A DNA stretch of 64,000 nucleotides, from assembly GCF_000407365.1 (NCBI RefSeq), contig NZ_ASVU01000001.1, positions 248,001 through 312,000 of the forward strand, in the 5' to 3' direction. Numbering within the stretch: the first letter of the stretch is position 1; every line of letters starts with the position of its first letter. The stretch is from Enterococcus asini ATCC 700915. GTDB lineage: Bacteria; Bacillota; Bacilli; Lactobacillales; Enterococcaceae. This document shows, in pieces, positions 1 to 8,555 of this stretch. The position numbers and the translations under genes are program-made. Under the pieces are notes generated by a model. That model saw only the letters and a program-made list of their open reading frames with translations. It did no database searches and was not told the DNA's origin.

Positions 1-93
1 TACGAATTCCGGCGGGTTTTGATAAAAATGATTGATACAAGGCACGAAGTACTCTTCTTTTTTGGCGATTACGCCTTCTGGTCCTAAATACAT
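1..93 (-). CDS. Class III (PLP) aminotransferase, N-terminal fragment
   Basis: Only the first 31 codons are present; the gene runs off the left edge of the window. The ATG at 93 follows a good ribosome binding site (AGGAGC, 6 bases upstream). The start MYLGPEGVIAKKEEYF followed by VPCINHFYQNPPEFV resembles the N-terminal arm of class III aminotransferases of the aspartate/4-aminobutyrate/alanine-glyoxylate type, where a pattern like 'pgxxHfYxxPxxfvrG' precedes the fold. The fragment lacks the PLP lysine, so neither substrate nor family can be proven. It is the last visible gene of the minus-strand run ubiD-ubiA-lipoprotein-U32 and sits 19 bases after the U32 stop, which suggests cotranscription. 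Confidence 0.5.
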   Translation of the reverse strand, partial: MYLGPEGVIAKKEEYFVPCINHFYQNPPEFV

Positions 94-112
94 CTAACTG
101 CTCCTTTCTTCC

Positions 113-2056
113 TTAGAAAATCAACGTTTGCAAGCTTTGTTCCTGACCGGTGTAGTCACTACATTTTTCCGCCCAACTTAAACGCTCTGATAAGGTTGCA
201 TCAACTTGGTCAGCGACTAATAATCCTTGGTACAAAGCGATAACATCCTTCAAAGTTTCCGGACTATATGTTTTGCCTTCGATCCGCAGAGCGGTTAAAG
301 CGGTACGGCGCAGTTCCGGCACCAACACAGCGTAAGAAAAGTCTTTTGTAGGAATCAGATGGTTTTTACCGTATTGATCCACGCGAATTTTCCGGACGAA
401 GCCATTTTCATCCGTAAGGTCTAAATTGTCGTTCTCACTATCCGGAGTCACCCAGTCTTCACTGGTTTGATGGGCCTGCGCTTTTTTAAATGAATGCTCC
501 ATGTACATCAAAGTCGGGGCTCCTTGGACGATTAATTCCGTATCTAAAGGCATTTGTTGCGGCGTGGTGGCCAGAATATTAACCGGTGCTTCAATGGACA
601 AGGTCACAGATTCTAGGCCTTGGCTTTGGTAAAATTTGCCACTCAGATGATTGTAGACATTTAAGCCGTAGTCCCCTCGCATTTTCAACCCACTATTGCG
701 GTAACGATGAATCTCGCCTAAGTTAGACACCAACAAACCGGTAAAGCCCCAGTCTGCTAACTGAGCCACTAAAGCATCTAAAATCCGGTACTGATTTTGA
801 TTTAACATTCGAGGTAAGACGTAGTAAACCGGAATCTTGGCAGACTGAGCTAGTGCCCCGATTTCTTGTAGTTCAGCTGCGGTCAAAGCTTGATTCGGTG
901 CAAAGACTTCACCGGATACATAAAGACTTGCCACTCCTGCTTGAAGAGCGACTTTGGCATTGGCCAGCGTATCCACGGTTACCCGCAGTTCAGTCGCTTT
1001 TGATACGGCTGATTCTGACAATAGTTCTTGGAAGCCAGACACGACTTTTTCCACTCGTCGTGGTTTCATGACCGGCTCTTCCAGCGGGCGTGAGAAAACG
1101 CGAGGTTCTCGCTTGCCATCCAAGGCGATATTGTTACTGCCGGGCTTGCCAAAGGCGTAAGCGGTAGACAGATCTCGCACCCGGTTTTCTTCCAAATATT
1201 GAACCCGCTCTGGTGTGGTTTGATAGCCTACAGGATCGGCTAAAAAGCGATCGATGGCTTCCCCGTATAGGTTAATCAAGTCCACCAGATAGTCCGTCCC
1301 CCGCATGCGGCCTTCGATTTTATAAGAATTCACCCCGGACAAAATCAGCTCAGGAATATGCTGATACAAAGACATATCCTTCACTGCCATGGGGTAAACA
1401 AGTTCATCCGTTTGCCGGTTGTCTGCTTGATATGCCCAGCGACAAGGCTTCATACACAAGCCTCGATTGCCACTTTTCCCAAAATAAACCCCACTAGCAT
1501 AACATTGAGCTCCGTGGGCAATGCACATATCTCCGTGAATAAAGTATTCGTATTCCAACTCGGGGTAGTCCCGCACAAAGTCCGCCACATCGGCTAAGCT
1601 GGCTTCCCGGGAAATCACACAGCGGGTCACACCTAGCTCTTTAGCAGAAGCCAGCATTTCCCGGCTGTGAACATTGGCCATGATGCTCAGGTGCATTTCC
1701 AAATCGATGCCTAAGTCTTTAATTAATTGCACGGCGCCGAAGTCTTGGATGATCAAAGCATCGATTTTAGTTGCTTCTAAAAAACGCAGGTAGCTTTCTG
1801 CTTGTCCTAATTCTTCGTCGGTCATCATATTGTTAAAGGTCATATAGACTTTCTTCCCTAGCTCATGGGCAATGGCCACCGCCTGAGTGATTTCTTCATT
1901 GGTGAGATTGTGCTTTGGATTGTGCATGCGCATATTGAACTGCTTGCCACCTAAATAGACGGCATCCGCGGCGCTTCTGATCACCTGTTGAAAGTCTTCA
2001 AAGGTCCCCACCGGTGCTAATAATTCAATACTGCGATCTTGGTAAACTCGTGTCAT
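113..2056 (-). CDS. U32 peptidase-family protein with two U32-like halves
   Basis: A 647-residue member of the U32 family, whose characterised members (UbiU/UbiV, RlhA, TrhP) act in O2-independent hydroxylation of quinone precursors or RNA rather than in proteolysis. Residues 1-300 form a U32 TIM-barrel with the family iron-sulfur ligands Cys178, Cys185, Cys201 and Cys205 in the context HGDMC...HGAQC...NRGLCMKPC, followed by the conserved SYKIEGR. Residues about 355-520 read as a second, cysteine-free U32-like barrel (DTLANAKVALQAGVASLYVS ... DYGLNVYN), as in UbiV. The protein therefore looks like a UbiU-UbiV-like pair on one chain, although large single-chain U32 proteins are also known. It lies between the binding lipoprotein and the aminotransferase. 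Its substrate is unknown; the neighbouring prenyltransferase and decarboxylase suggest quinone chemistry. Confidence 0.8.
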   Translation of the reverse strand: MTRVYQDRSIELLAPVGTFEDFQQVIRSAADAVYLGGKQFNMRMHNPKHNLTNEEITQAVAIAHELGKKVYMTFNNMMTDEELGQAESYLRFLEATKIDALIIQDFGAVQLIKDLGIDLEMHLSIMANVHSREMLASAKELGVTRCVISREASLADVADFVRDYPELEYEYFIHGDMCIAHGAQCYASGVYFGKSGNRGLCMKPCRWAYQADNRQTDELVYPMAVKDMSLYQHIPELILSGVNSYKIEGRMRGTDYLVDLINLYGEAIDRFLADPVGYQTTPERVQYLEENRVRDLSTAYAFGKPGSNNIALDGKREPRVFSRPLEEPVMKPRRVEKVVSGFQELLSESAVSKATELRVTVDTLANAKVALQAGVASLYVSGEVFAPNQALTAAELQEIGALAQSAKIPVYYVLPRMLNQNQYRILDALVAQLADWGFTGLLVSNLGEIHRYRNSGLKMRGDYGLNVYNHLSGKFYQSQGLESVTLSIEAPVNILATTPQQMPLDTELIVQGAPTLMYMEHSFKKAQAHQTSEDWVTPDSENDNLDLTDENGFVRKIRVDQYGKNHLIPTKDFSYAVLVPELRRTALTALRIEGKTYSPETLKDVIALYQGLLVADQVDATLSERLSWAEKCSDYTGQEQSLQTLIF

Positions 2057-2086
2057 CGTTCATTTCCTTTCTGGTCCATTCAAGAA

Positions 2087-2110
2087 CAGCGACCTGAAAA
2101 AAGGTCGCTG
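2087..2110 (-). other. Intergenic hairpin between lipoprotein and U32 genes
   Basis: A 9-bp perfect inverted repeat, CAGCGACCT / AGGTCGCTG, with a short A/T-rich loop lies between the lipoprotein stop and the U32 start. On the minus strand no T-run follows the stem, so it looks more like an RNA processing or stabilising hairpin within the operon than a full terminator. Confidence 0.5.
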
Positions 2111-2118
2111 TGGGGTAA

Positions 2119-3081
2119 TTATTTGAAATACACGTCAGACAAAACATCTTTTGGTTGCAAGTCTTTGGTCAACAAATCGTGCTCTTTGGCCCAAGTGAAA
2201 GCAGAAGTAATGTCTTCATCTGTGGCTTGTTCGGCATGAGTGTAATCCGGTACGGTAATTTGGTCTTTTAAGGTTTCAGGGAAGCCCACTTCATCGATGA
2301 ACAATTGGATATAGTCACTCTTGTCATGGTCTTTAATGTAATCTACCGCTTCATTGTATGCTTCGTACATGCCTTTAATGGCGTCTGCTTTTTTCTCAAT
2401 CACGTCTTGAGGCATCCCCATGACAAAAGGATTGATCCCGATTTTACGAGTGGAATCCAAAACTCGCAAACCGTCCGCTGTCGCCATAGTGGCAAATGGT
2501 TCTGGTAAAATCGCCGCTTGGGCTTGGTTATTTTTCAACAGTTCCAAACGAGTAGGCACCTGTGGCACTTCGCTCACATTGATGTCTTGATCCGTCAAAC
2601 CAGCTTTTTCCAACATCATGGTAACTGCGTATTCGGTCCCGGTTTTTTTCGACAAAATCACGTCTTTGCCTTTCAAATCTGCCGTGGTTTTCACGCTATC
2701 GTCTCCGGTAATCAGGTCAAACTGTCCGTACGTATTCCCGGTGATCTTCACATCCATGCCGGCTTCTTGATAAATGGCAATAGCCACAAGGTCTGTCGAA
2801 ACCCCGTCGACTTTCCCCGCTTGAAAGGCGGCATCCCGATCTTTCGCTGCTTTGAAGTTTTCTAATTTGATCTCTACCCCGTGGTCTTTGTCGAAGCCTT
2901 TTTCATGGGCTAAAATCAAAGGAATATTGTCCGTCGAAGGCATCACGCCTAAGGTCAAAGTTTCCACCGCTTTGTCACTGCTTGCGGCTGTTTTTTCCGC
3001 TTCTTTCCCTTCATTTCCACAAGCGCCTAAAGTCATTACTGCTAGCGCCAACAGCCCCATTGTTGTCATCCATTTCTTCAT
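2119..3081 (-). CDS. NMT1/SsuA-like substrate-binding lipoprotein
   Basis: A 320-residue extracytoplasmic binding protein. A lipoprotein signal peptide (basic start, hydrophobic core, lipobox LGAC with Cys21) is followed by a linker and a type 2 periplasmic-binding fold. The segment TLGVMPSTDNIPLILAHEKG and the DLKGKDVILSKKTGTEYAV region are typical of the NMT1/THI5/SsuA group, which binds sulfonates, pyrimidine precursors or aromatic compounds for ABC import. MqnA and MqnD of the futalosine pathway share this fold but are cytosolic, so the lipobox argues for uptake rather than catalysis. No permease or ATPase gene is next to it in the window. It is followed by the U32 gene and preceded, 48 bases away, by the UbiA-type gene. 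The ligand is unknown. Confidence 0.8.
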   Translation of the reverse strand: MKKWMTTMGLLALAVMTLGACGNEGKEAEKTAASSDKAVETLTLGVMPSTDNIPLILAHEKGFDKDHGVEIKLENFKAAKDRDAAFQAGKVDGVSTDLVAIAIYQEAGMDVKITGNTYGQFDLITGDDSVKTTADLKGKDVILSKKTGTEYAVTMMLEKAGLTDQDINVSEVPQVPTRLELLKNNQAQAAILPEPFATMATADGLRVLDSTRKIGINPFVMGMPQDVIEKKADAIKGMYEAYNEAVDYIKDHDKSDYIQLFIDEVGFPETLKDQITVPDYTHAEQATDEDITSAFTWAKEHDLLTKDLQPKDVLSDVYFK

Positions 3082-3129
3082 TTTGCTACCTCTTTTTCCA
3101 ATTTATTCGTCCCATATCCATTTTCTTTC

Positions 3130-4002
3130 TTAAATAAATACATCCAAAACCCCGGCCACTAAAAAGACCAGGCTGACCACTTCATTGACATTGTAAGAAG
3201 CGATTTCCGCGTGGGCCAAATGATCCGGCCGCACCACGGCGTGTTCCACGATCAGTAAAATGCCAATAATCAGTAGGCCACCAAAATATAAGAAACCAAA
3301 TTGTGGTGTGACCAAACCTACTATTACTAAACAAACAAAGGCAATGGCGTGAAACAAACGAGCGATCAAAAGCCCGTTTTTCACTCCTACTGCTGCTGGA
3401 ATCGAGTGAATGCCGTAGCTTCTGTCAAAGTCCACATCCTGAGAGCCGTAAATAATATCAAAGCCGGCCACCCAAAACATATTGGCTCCGGCCAAAAACA
3501 GCGCCGTCCAAGAAAAGCTATTCGTAATGGCAATCCACGCTCCCGCCGGTGCCATGGCACACGTAAAGCCCAAGACCAAATGGCACAATGCGGTAAAACG
3601 CTTCGTATAAGAATAGCCCACCATAAACAATAATGCGATTGGCGACAAGGCCAAGGTCACCGGGCCTAATAATGCCGCCACAACTACCGTCACAACAAAA
3701 CAGAAAATAGCAAACCACAGGGCTTCTTTTTGACTCATTTTCCCCTGAGGAATCTGGCGAGTGGCGGTACGGGGATTCACCTTGTCGATCTTAGCATCGA
3801 TCACCCGATTAATGGCATTGGCTCCCGTGCGTGCGGCCAATAAGCCCACTAGTAGTAACGCGATTTTCCGCCAATGAAAGGCTCCTTGAGAAGCTAATAG
3901 CAAAGAGACCAAGCCAAAGGAAAAGGAAAAAATCGTATGCTGAAACATGACTAAAACGCCGTAGCCATGAAGTTTCTTGCCGAGGGTTTTAATCCAAGCC
4001 AT
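3130..4002 (-). CDS. ubiA: UbiA-like polyprenyltransferase (MqnP type)
   Basis: A 290-residue polytopic membrane protein with about eight hydrophobic segments. Both aspartate-rich prenyl-diphosphate motifs are visible: NRVIDAKID (Asn65, Asp69, Asp73) and DIIYGSQDVDFD (Asp182, Asp189, Asp193), followed by GIHSIP. The QDVDFDxxxGIxSIP form is typical of the 'UbiA-like polyprenyltransferase' group found in futalosine menaquinone organisms (MqnP), not of MenA. It would attach the isoprenoid tail to an aromatic carboxylate in the membrane. The start codon overlaps the end of the decarboxylase gene by 14 bases, so the two are probably translationally coupled. The exact aromatic substrate cannot be read from the sequence. 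Confidence 0.88.
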   Translation of the reverse strand: MAWIKTLGKKLHGYGVLVMFQHTIFSFSFGLVSLLLASQGAFHWRKIALLLVGLLAARTGANAINRVIDAKIDKVNPRTATRQIPQGKMSQKEALWFAIFCFVVTVVVAALLGPVTLALSPIALLFMVGYSYTKRFTALCHLVLGFTCAMAPAGAWIAITNSFSWTALFLAGANMFWVAGFDIIYGSQDVDFDRSYGIHSIPAAVGVKNGLLIARLFHAIAFVCLVIVGLVTPQFGFLYFGGLLIIGILLIVEHAVVRPDHLAHAEIASYNVNEVVSLVFLVAGVLDVFI

Positions 4003-5434
4003 ATTCAGCCCACCGTTTCCCGACTAACTCTTTGGTCGCTTCATCCATGGTCACATCATCCGGCCACGGCCGCGTATGACCTTCTTCCGGCCATTTCCGC
4101 GTGGCATCGATACCAAGGCGAGTGCCGTAAAAAGCATGAGGAGAAGAATGATCCAAAGCATCTAGCGGCCCTTCGTTTAATACGAAATCCCGTTTAGCGT
4201 CGATATTGTTGAACACTTTCCAAGCTACTTTGGAAAAATCATGGGGATCCACGTCGTCTTCCACCACGATGATCATCTTGGTGTACATCATCTGCCCCAT
4301 GCCCCAACAAGTATTCATGACCTTATGAGCATGATAAGGAAATTTCTTCTTAATCGAAACAACCACACAATTATGGAAGACTCCTTCAAACGGCATAGCC
4401 AAGTCCACAATCTCCGGTGCCATCATGCGCAATAATGGCAAGAAAACTCGTTCCGTCGCCAGCCCCATATAATCATCTTCCATAGGTGGCTGGCCCACAA
4501 TCGTTGCCGGGTAGACTGCATTTTTCTTGTGGGTGATACACGTCACATGAAAGACCGGATACTGGTCTTCCAAGGAATAATACCCTGTGTGATCCCCAAA
4601 AGGTCCTTCTTCTCGCAAAGGCTCATTGACATCCACATAGCCTTCAATAACAAACTCAGACTCCGCTGGCACGTAAATATCATTGGTGATCGATTTCACC
4701 ATTTTGACCGGACGCTTCCGCAAGAAACCGGCCAACATCATCTCATCGATCATTTTGGGTAATGGTGCCGTGGCGGCGTAGGTAATCGCAGGATCCCCAC
4801 CTAATGCTACCGAAACCGGCATCTTCCCCCCAAGCTTGCGGTATTTTTCATAGATTTCCCGACCGTCTTTGTGCCAATGCCAGTGCATCCCCGTAGTCTT
4901 TTGGTCATAGACTTGCATGCGATACATCCCGGTATTTTGTTGCCCGGTGTCCGGGTCTTTCGTCATCACCAATGGCAAAGTGATAAACGGCCCCCCGTCT
5001 TGCGGCCAACACTTTAAAATCGGCAACTTAGTCAAATCCGGTTCGTCCATGATGACTTCCTGACAAGCACCTTTTTTCACTTTAATAGGAAAGACCGCCG
5101 CCATACGTGACAATTTTGGTAACTGACTGGCGCTCTTTAGCCAACCGCTGTAATTTCCTAGATTGATTAGGTCGGCAATTTGCTCCCCTACTTCATCCAA
5201 ACTCTTGACGCCTAACCCTTGGGCCATACGTTTTTCTGAACCCATGGCATTAATCAAGACGGGAAACTGGGAGCCTTTGACATTTTCAAAAAGCAAGGCT
5301 GGTCCGTGGGCTTTGGAAATGCGGTCCGTGATTTCGGTGATCTCCAAATCCGCCGAAACCGCTGCAGTAACCCGTTTGAGTTCCCCAGCAGACTCCAATG
5401 TTGCAATAAATTCTTGTAGACTCTTATAAGCCAT
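3989..5434 (-). CDS. ubiD: UbiD-family decarboxylase (MqnL-like)
   Basis: A 481-residue UbiD-family, prenylated-FMN-dependent decarboxylase. The N-terminus (LEITEITDRI, GPALLFENVKGS, GSEKRMAQGLGV) is the form seen in menaquinone-type UbiD proteins (MqnL) of about 485 residues. GMHWHWHKDGR and the catalytic-region motif EGPFGDHTGYY with its acidic residues are intact. It would remove the ring carboxylate after prenylation. UbiD enzymes need UbiX/MqnM to make prenyl-FMN, and no such gene is visible here. This is the first gene of the minus-strand operon. Aromatic acid decarboxylases of the gallate type are an alternative, but direct coupling to a UbiA gene favours quinone synthesis. Confidence 0.88.
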   Translation of the reverse strand: MAYKSLQEFIATLESAGELKRVTAAVSADLEITEITDRISKAHGPALLFENVKGSQFPVLINAMGSEKRMAQGLGVKSLDEVGEQIADLINLGNYSGWLKSASQLPKLSRMAAVFPIKVKKGACQEVIMDEPDLTKLPILKCWPQDGGPFITLPLVMTKDPDTGQQNTGMYRMQVYDQKTTGMHWHWHKDGREIYEKYRKLGGKMPVSVALGGDPAITYAATAPLPKMIDEMMLAGFLRKRPVKMVKSITNDIYVPAESEFVIEGYVDVNEPLREEGPFGDHTGYYSLEDQYPVFHVTCITHKKNAVYPATIVGQPPMEDDYMGLATERVFLPLLRMMAPEIVDLAMPFEGVFHNCVVVSIKKKFPYHAHKVMNTCWGMGQMMYTKMIIVVEDDVDPHDFSKVAWKVFNNIDAKRDFVLNEGPLDALDHSSPHAFYGTRLGIDATRKWPEEGHTRPWPDDVTMDEATKELVGKRWAEYGLD

Positions 5435-5585
5435 AGTTAGATCCTTTCCCGATTGCCAATGACTTCAGTCAACAAGGACTGACTCATCTTTGTATTTTCT
5501 ATCACAAAAACAAACACGCTCATTTTATCATTAATCGGAGGGAAAAAAAACCATCTTCCATTGCCGGATAAAAGCAAGAGGCTCC

Positions 5586-5629
5586 AAAAAAAGACTTCCT
5601 AGGCGCGCCTACGCCTGGGAAGTCTTTTT
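5586..5629 (-). terminator. Terminator of the feo operon
   Basis: A long inverted repeat (AAAAAGACTTCC...AGGCG / CGCCT...GGAAGTCTTTTT, about 18 bp) just downstream of the small Cys-rich gene. It has A and T tracts on both sides, so it can work in both directions and isolates feo from the ubiD promoter region. Confidence 0.85.
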
Positions 5630-5641
5630 CACTATCGATTA

Positions 5642-5788
5642 TTAATTTTTTTCGGTATTAGATAAATCCTTCACACTGCAACTGCATTGGCAGTCTTCAC
5701 AGCTAGAAGAACGGCCGGTCAGACGACTGTATAAAATCCAGCCTGCGCCCCCAAAGATCAAAATACTCAAGATTATCGTCCAAATCAT
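5642..5788 (-). CDS. FeoB-associated Cys-rich membrane protein
   Basis: The upstream frame extends 15 codons into feoB, but the ATG at 5788 overlaps the feoB TAA as TAATG, which marks translational coupling and gives a 48-residue protein. It has one N-terminal transmembrane helix (IWTIILSILIFGGAGWILY) and a short cytosolic tail with the cluster CEDCQCSC. This is the layout of the FeoB-associated Cys-rich membrane protein family of Firmicutes, found after feoB and thought to assist ferrous iron transport, possibly by binding metal. A terminator follows directly. Confidence 0.85.
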   Translation of the reverse strand: MIWTIILSILIFGGAGWILYSRLTGRSSSCEDCQCSCSVKDLSNTEKN

Positions 5789-7956
5789 TATTTCACGCCT
5801 TCTTTCGCAATCGTTGGCATGGTCAACACGCACTCTTCTTCACAAGCTGCTTTCCCTGGCTTACGAATCACAGCCCAAACCATCCCTGACAAGACTGCCA
5901 TGGCACCTACTGTACCAAGGCCAAAGCTACCTCCTTCAAAGAACAGATGACCAAATTGATAAATCACCAAGCTCACGGCATAGGCCAAGCCACATTGATA
6001 GCCGATAGCACGTAAGGTCCATTTTACTTCGCCCATTTCCCGATGAATTGCACCAATGGCCGCAAAACAAGGGGCACATAGCAAGTTAAAGGCTAAGAAT
6101 GAATAAGCCGCCACTGGGGTGATGGCGCTCCGCAGCGCCCCCCAGATTTCGGCGCCATTTTCGGCCACTTCATCCATCCCACCATACAACACGCCAAAGG
6201 TACCAATCACGTTTTCCTTGGCAATCAAACCGGTAATGGTCCCCACGGCTTCTTGCCAGTGGCCCCAACCAAGGGGTGCAAACAAAGGTGCAATGACGCG
6301 ACCTAGATTGGCTAAAATACTTTGATCTTCCGCGACTGCTTGGAGGCGGAAATTGAAACTAGAGGCAAACCAGATCACTAAACTCGAAACAAAGATAATC
6401 GTCGCCGCATTCTTCACGAAAGACAGCCCCCGATCCCCCACTTGTTTAAAGACACTCTTAAACTGGGGCAAGTGATAGGCGGGTAATTCCATAATGAACG
6501 GTGCCGGATCGCCGGCAAAAAGACGGGTCTTTTTCAAGGCAATCCCGGATAGCACAATGGCGCCGATTCCTAAAAAGTACGCGGAAGGTGCCACCCAACT
6601 GGTATTTGGGAAAAAGGCCCCAGCAATCAAAGCGATAATCGGTAACTTCGCCGAGCAAGGCATAAACGTGGTAATCATGGCCGTCATCCGGCGATCCTTG
6701 TCGTTTTCAATCGTCCGGCTGGCCATGACCCCGGGAACTCCACAACCAGTCGCAATCAGCATGGGAATAAAGGACTTCCCAGACAGGCCTAATTTACGGA
6801 AAAACCGGTCCATAACAAAAGCAATCCGAGACATATAGCCACAGTCTTCCAAAAGGGACAAACAGAAAAACAAGACTAATAATTGAGGTAAAAAGCCGAT
6901 TACAGCCCCCACACCGGCAATAATCCCATTCAAAATCAAGTCTTGCATCCAAGCAGCCACATTCCCTGCCACCAGCCAATTGCTCACATGGTTTGGTACG
7001 ATTTCCCCAAAGAGCACGTCATTGACCCAGTCCGTCCCCATGACACCGATTGTTTGAATGGAAAGATAGTACACTGCCCACATGACCAAAGCAAAGATTG
7101 GCAAGGCCAAGATGCGATTGGTTACCACTTGATCGATGCGATCGGATACCGACAGCCGTAGCTCGTCTTCTTCCACAAGGCACAACTGCATCAAGCGACT
7201 GATAAATTCATAGCGTTCATTGACCAAGATGCCATCGCTAGTATCGTCGAAAAGCTTTTCCGTAATTCCGATAATTTCGGCGATTTCCTTTTGTTGCAAA
7301 GAACTAAGAGCGAGTTTTTCTTGGGTCAAAGGATCCTTTTCAAAAAGTTTAATGGCAAAAAAGCGGGCTTGCTTTTTAGGTAGCGTATTGCCCATAACCG
7401 TGATGATTTCGCTTAAAGCTGCTTCTAAGCGTTCGTCATAAGTCGGAAACTGAGGCTCTTTGGGATTTTTCAAATTACTTAAAACCTTGTGCACCCCTTG
7501 ATCCAATCCCTGCTTTTTCAAGGCGCTCATACCCATCACATCGACCCCTAGGCCATAAGCTAATTTGTCTAAATTCAACTTACGCCCAGATTTTTTCACG
7601 ATGTCCATCATATTGACCCCTAAAACTAAGGGCAGACCGATTTCAATCAATTGCGTGGTTAAATACAAATTTCGTTCGATATTGGAGCCATCGATAATAT
7701 TCAAAATGGCATCCGGCTGATCTTGTAAAAGGTAATCTCTGGCTACGACTTCTTCTGGCGTATAGGGCGACAAGGAGTAAATCCCTGGCAAATCTTGAAT
7801 AAAGACTTGTTTGTTTTTCTTCAGACGGCCGGCCTTTTTTTCCACGGTCACTCCCGCCCAGTTACCCACGTATTGGCTAGAGCCAGTTAATTGATTAAAA
7901 ATACTGGTTTTGCCACAGTTGGGATTGCCTGCTAAGGCGATTTGGATTTCATTCAT
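5788..7956 (-). CDS. feoB: Ferrous iron transporter FeoB
   Basis: A 722-residue Fe(II) transporter of the cytoplasmic membrane. The N-terminal G domain shows the P-loop GNPNCGKTS (about residues 10-18), DLPGIYSL and NMMD motifs. A helical spacer domain follows to about residue 270. The membrane part has two Gate-type repeats, including GCGVPGVMASRTI and MPCSAKLPI. Length is normal for the family. The start ATG overlaps the end of feoA by 4 bases (ATGA type) and the stop overlaps the small Cys-rich gene, so feoA, feoB and that gene form one operon. Fur-like boxes upstream of feoA suggest repression by iron. Confidence 0.97.
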   Translation of the reverse strand: MNEIQIALAGNPNCGKTSIFNQLTGSSQYVGNWAGVTVEKKAGRLKKNKQVFIQDLPGIYSLSPYTPEEVVARDYLLQDQPDAILNIIDGSNIERNLYLTTQLIEIGLPLVLGVNMMDIVKKSGRKLNLDKLAYGLGVDVMGMSALKKQGLDQGVHKVLSNLKNPKEPQFPTYDERLEAALSEIITVMGNTLPKKQARFFAIKLFEKDPLTQEKLALSSLQQKEIAEIIGITEKLFDDTSDGILVNERYEFISRLMQLCLVEEDELRLSVSDRIDQVVTNRILALPIFALVMWAVYYLSIQTIGVMGTDWVNDVLFGEIVPNHVSNWLVAGNVAAWMQDLILNGIIAGVGAVIGFLPQLLVLFFCLSLLEDCGYMSRIAFVMDRFFRKLGLSGKSFIPMLIATGCGVPGVMASRTIENDKDRRMTAMITTFMPCSAKLPIIALIAGAFFPNTSWVAPSAYFLGIGAIVLSGIALKKTRLFAGDPAPFIMELPAYHLPQFKSVFKQVGDRGLSFVKNAATIIFVSSLVIWFASSFNFRLQAVAEDQSILANLGRVIAPLFAPLGWGHWQEAVGTITGLIAKENVIGTFGVLYGGMDEVAENGAEIWGALRSAITPVAAYSFLAFNLLCAPCFAAIGAIHREMGEVKWTLRAIGYQCGLAYAVSLVIYQFGHLFFEGGSFGLGTVGAMAVLSGMVWAVIRKPGKAACEEECVLTMPTIAKEGVK

Positions 7957-8462
7957 GGGGTGACCTCCTTTTCAACCAAGATATACTCGGCCTCACTTTT
8001 TCTAAGGGATAGCGCATAGCCTCGCAAACTCAACTCGATAGGATCTCCTAAAGGCGCCAGTTTCCGTACAGTAACTTGCACATTTTTTGTTAAGCCCATA
8101 TCCATTAAGCGTCGTCTAACCGCTCCTTCCCCAAAGATGGAGACGACTTTGCCTTGATCTCCCACGGCCAAGTCACTTAAAGGCAGGACTTCAGTTTGAC
8201 TGGTGACTTCTTTGACCTGAATCTGCTGCAAAACGCTTTGATCCAAGGCTAAGCGTGATTTATGTAACAAAACAATGCCGTTTGCTCCTTGGGTTTTCAA
8301 TAAAATCACTTGGCTCCCTGGAATCAAACCCAAGTCTTGTAAATGCTTTTTCACTTCCGCATGTTCCGGCACCGCGGTAACTTGGTAGGTCTTATGTGGT
8401 ATTGCCTCGCTTAAATTCCCCAAAATTTTTCCCCGCTTTCTCCCAAACGCAACAAATATCAT
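7953..8462 (-). CDS. feoA: FeoA protein with two tandem FeoA domains
   Basis: A cytosolic SH3-like protein that supports FeoB. It carries two FeoA domains in one chain: residues about 20-88 (VKKHLQDLGLIPGSQVILLK) and about 94-166 (VRRRLMDMGLTKNVQVTVRK). Each shows the (R/K)xLxxLGxxxG signature, so it is double the usual 75-80 residue FeoA, as in some enterococci. The ATG at 8462 has a purine-rich stretch almost touching it. A TTG at residue 14 (position 8423), with GGGG upstream, is a possible alternative that removes a poorly conserved MIFVAFGRKRGKI leader. The gene overlaps feoB by 4 bases. Confidence 0.9.
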   Translation of the reverse strand: MIFVAFGRKRGKILGNLSEAIPHKTYQVTAVPEHAEVKKHLQDLGLIPGSQVILLKTQGANGIVLLHKSRLALDQSVLQQIQVKEVTSQTEVLPLSDLAVGDQGKVVSIFGEGAVRRRLMDMGLTKNVQVTVRKLAPLGDPIELSLRGYALSLRKSEAEYILVEKEVTP

Positions 8463-8480
8463 CCCTCTACTAAACGGGAA

Positions 8481-8495
8481 TGATAATTATTCTCA
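8481..8495. promoter_or_regulatory. Fur box upstream of feoA
   Basis: TGATAATTATTCTCA matches the 7-1-7 Fur consensus TGATAATnATTATCA at 14 of 15 positions and lies 19 bases before the annotated feoA ATG. The location fits iron-dependent repression of feoAB by Fur. Confidence 0.75.
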
Positions 8496-8555
8496 ATAAA
8501 ACTTCTGCTTTGAGAATAACGAGAAAAGCGTGGTCTGTCAATGAATTTTCCGAAT

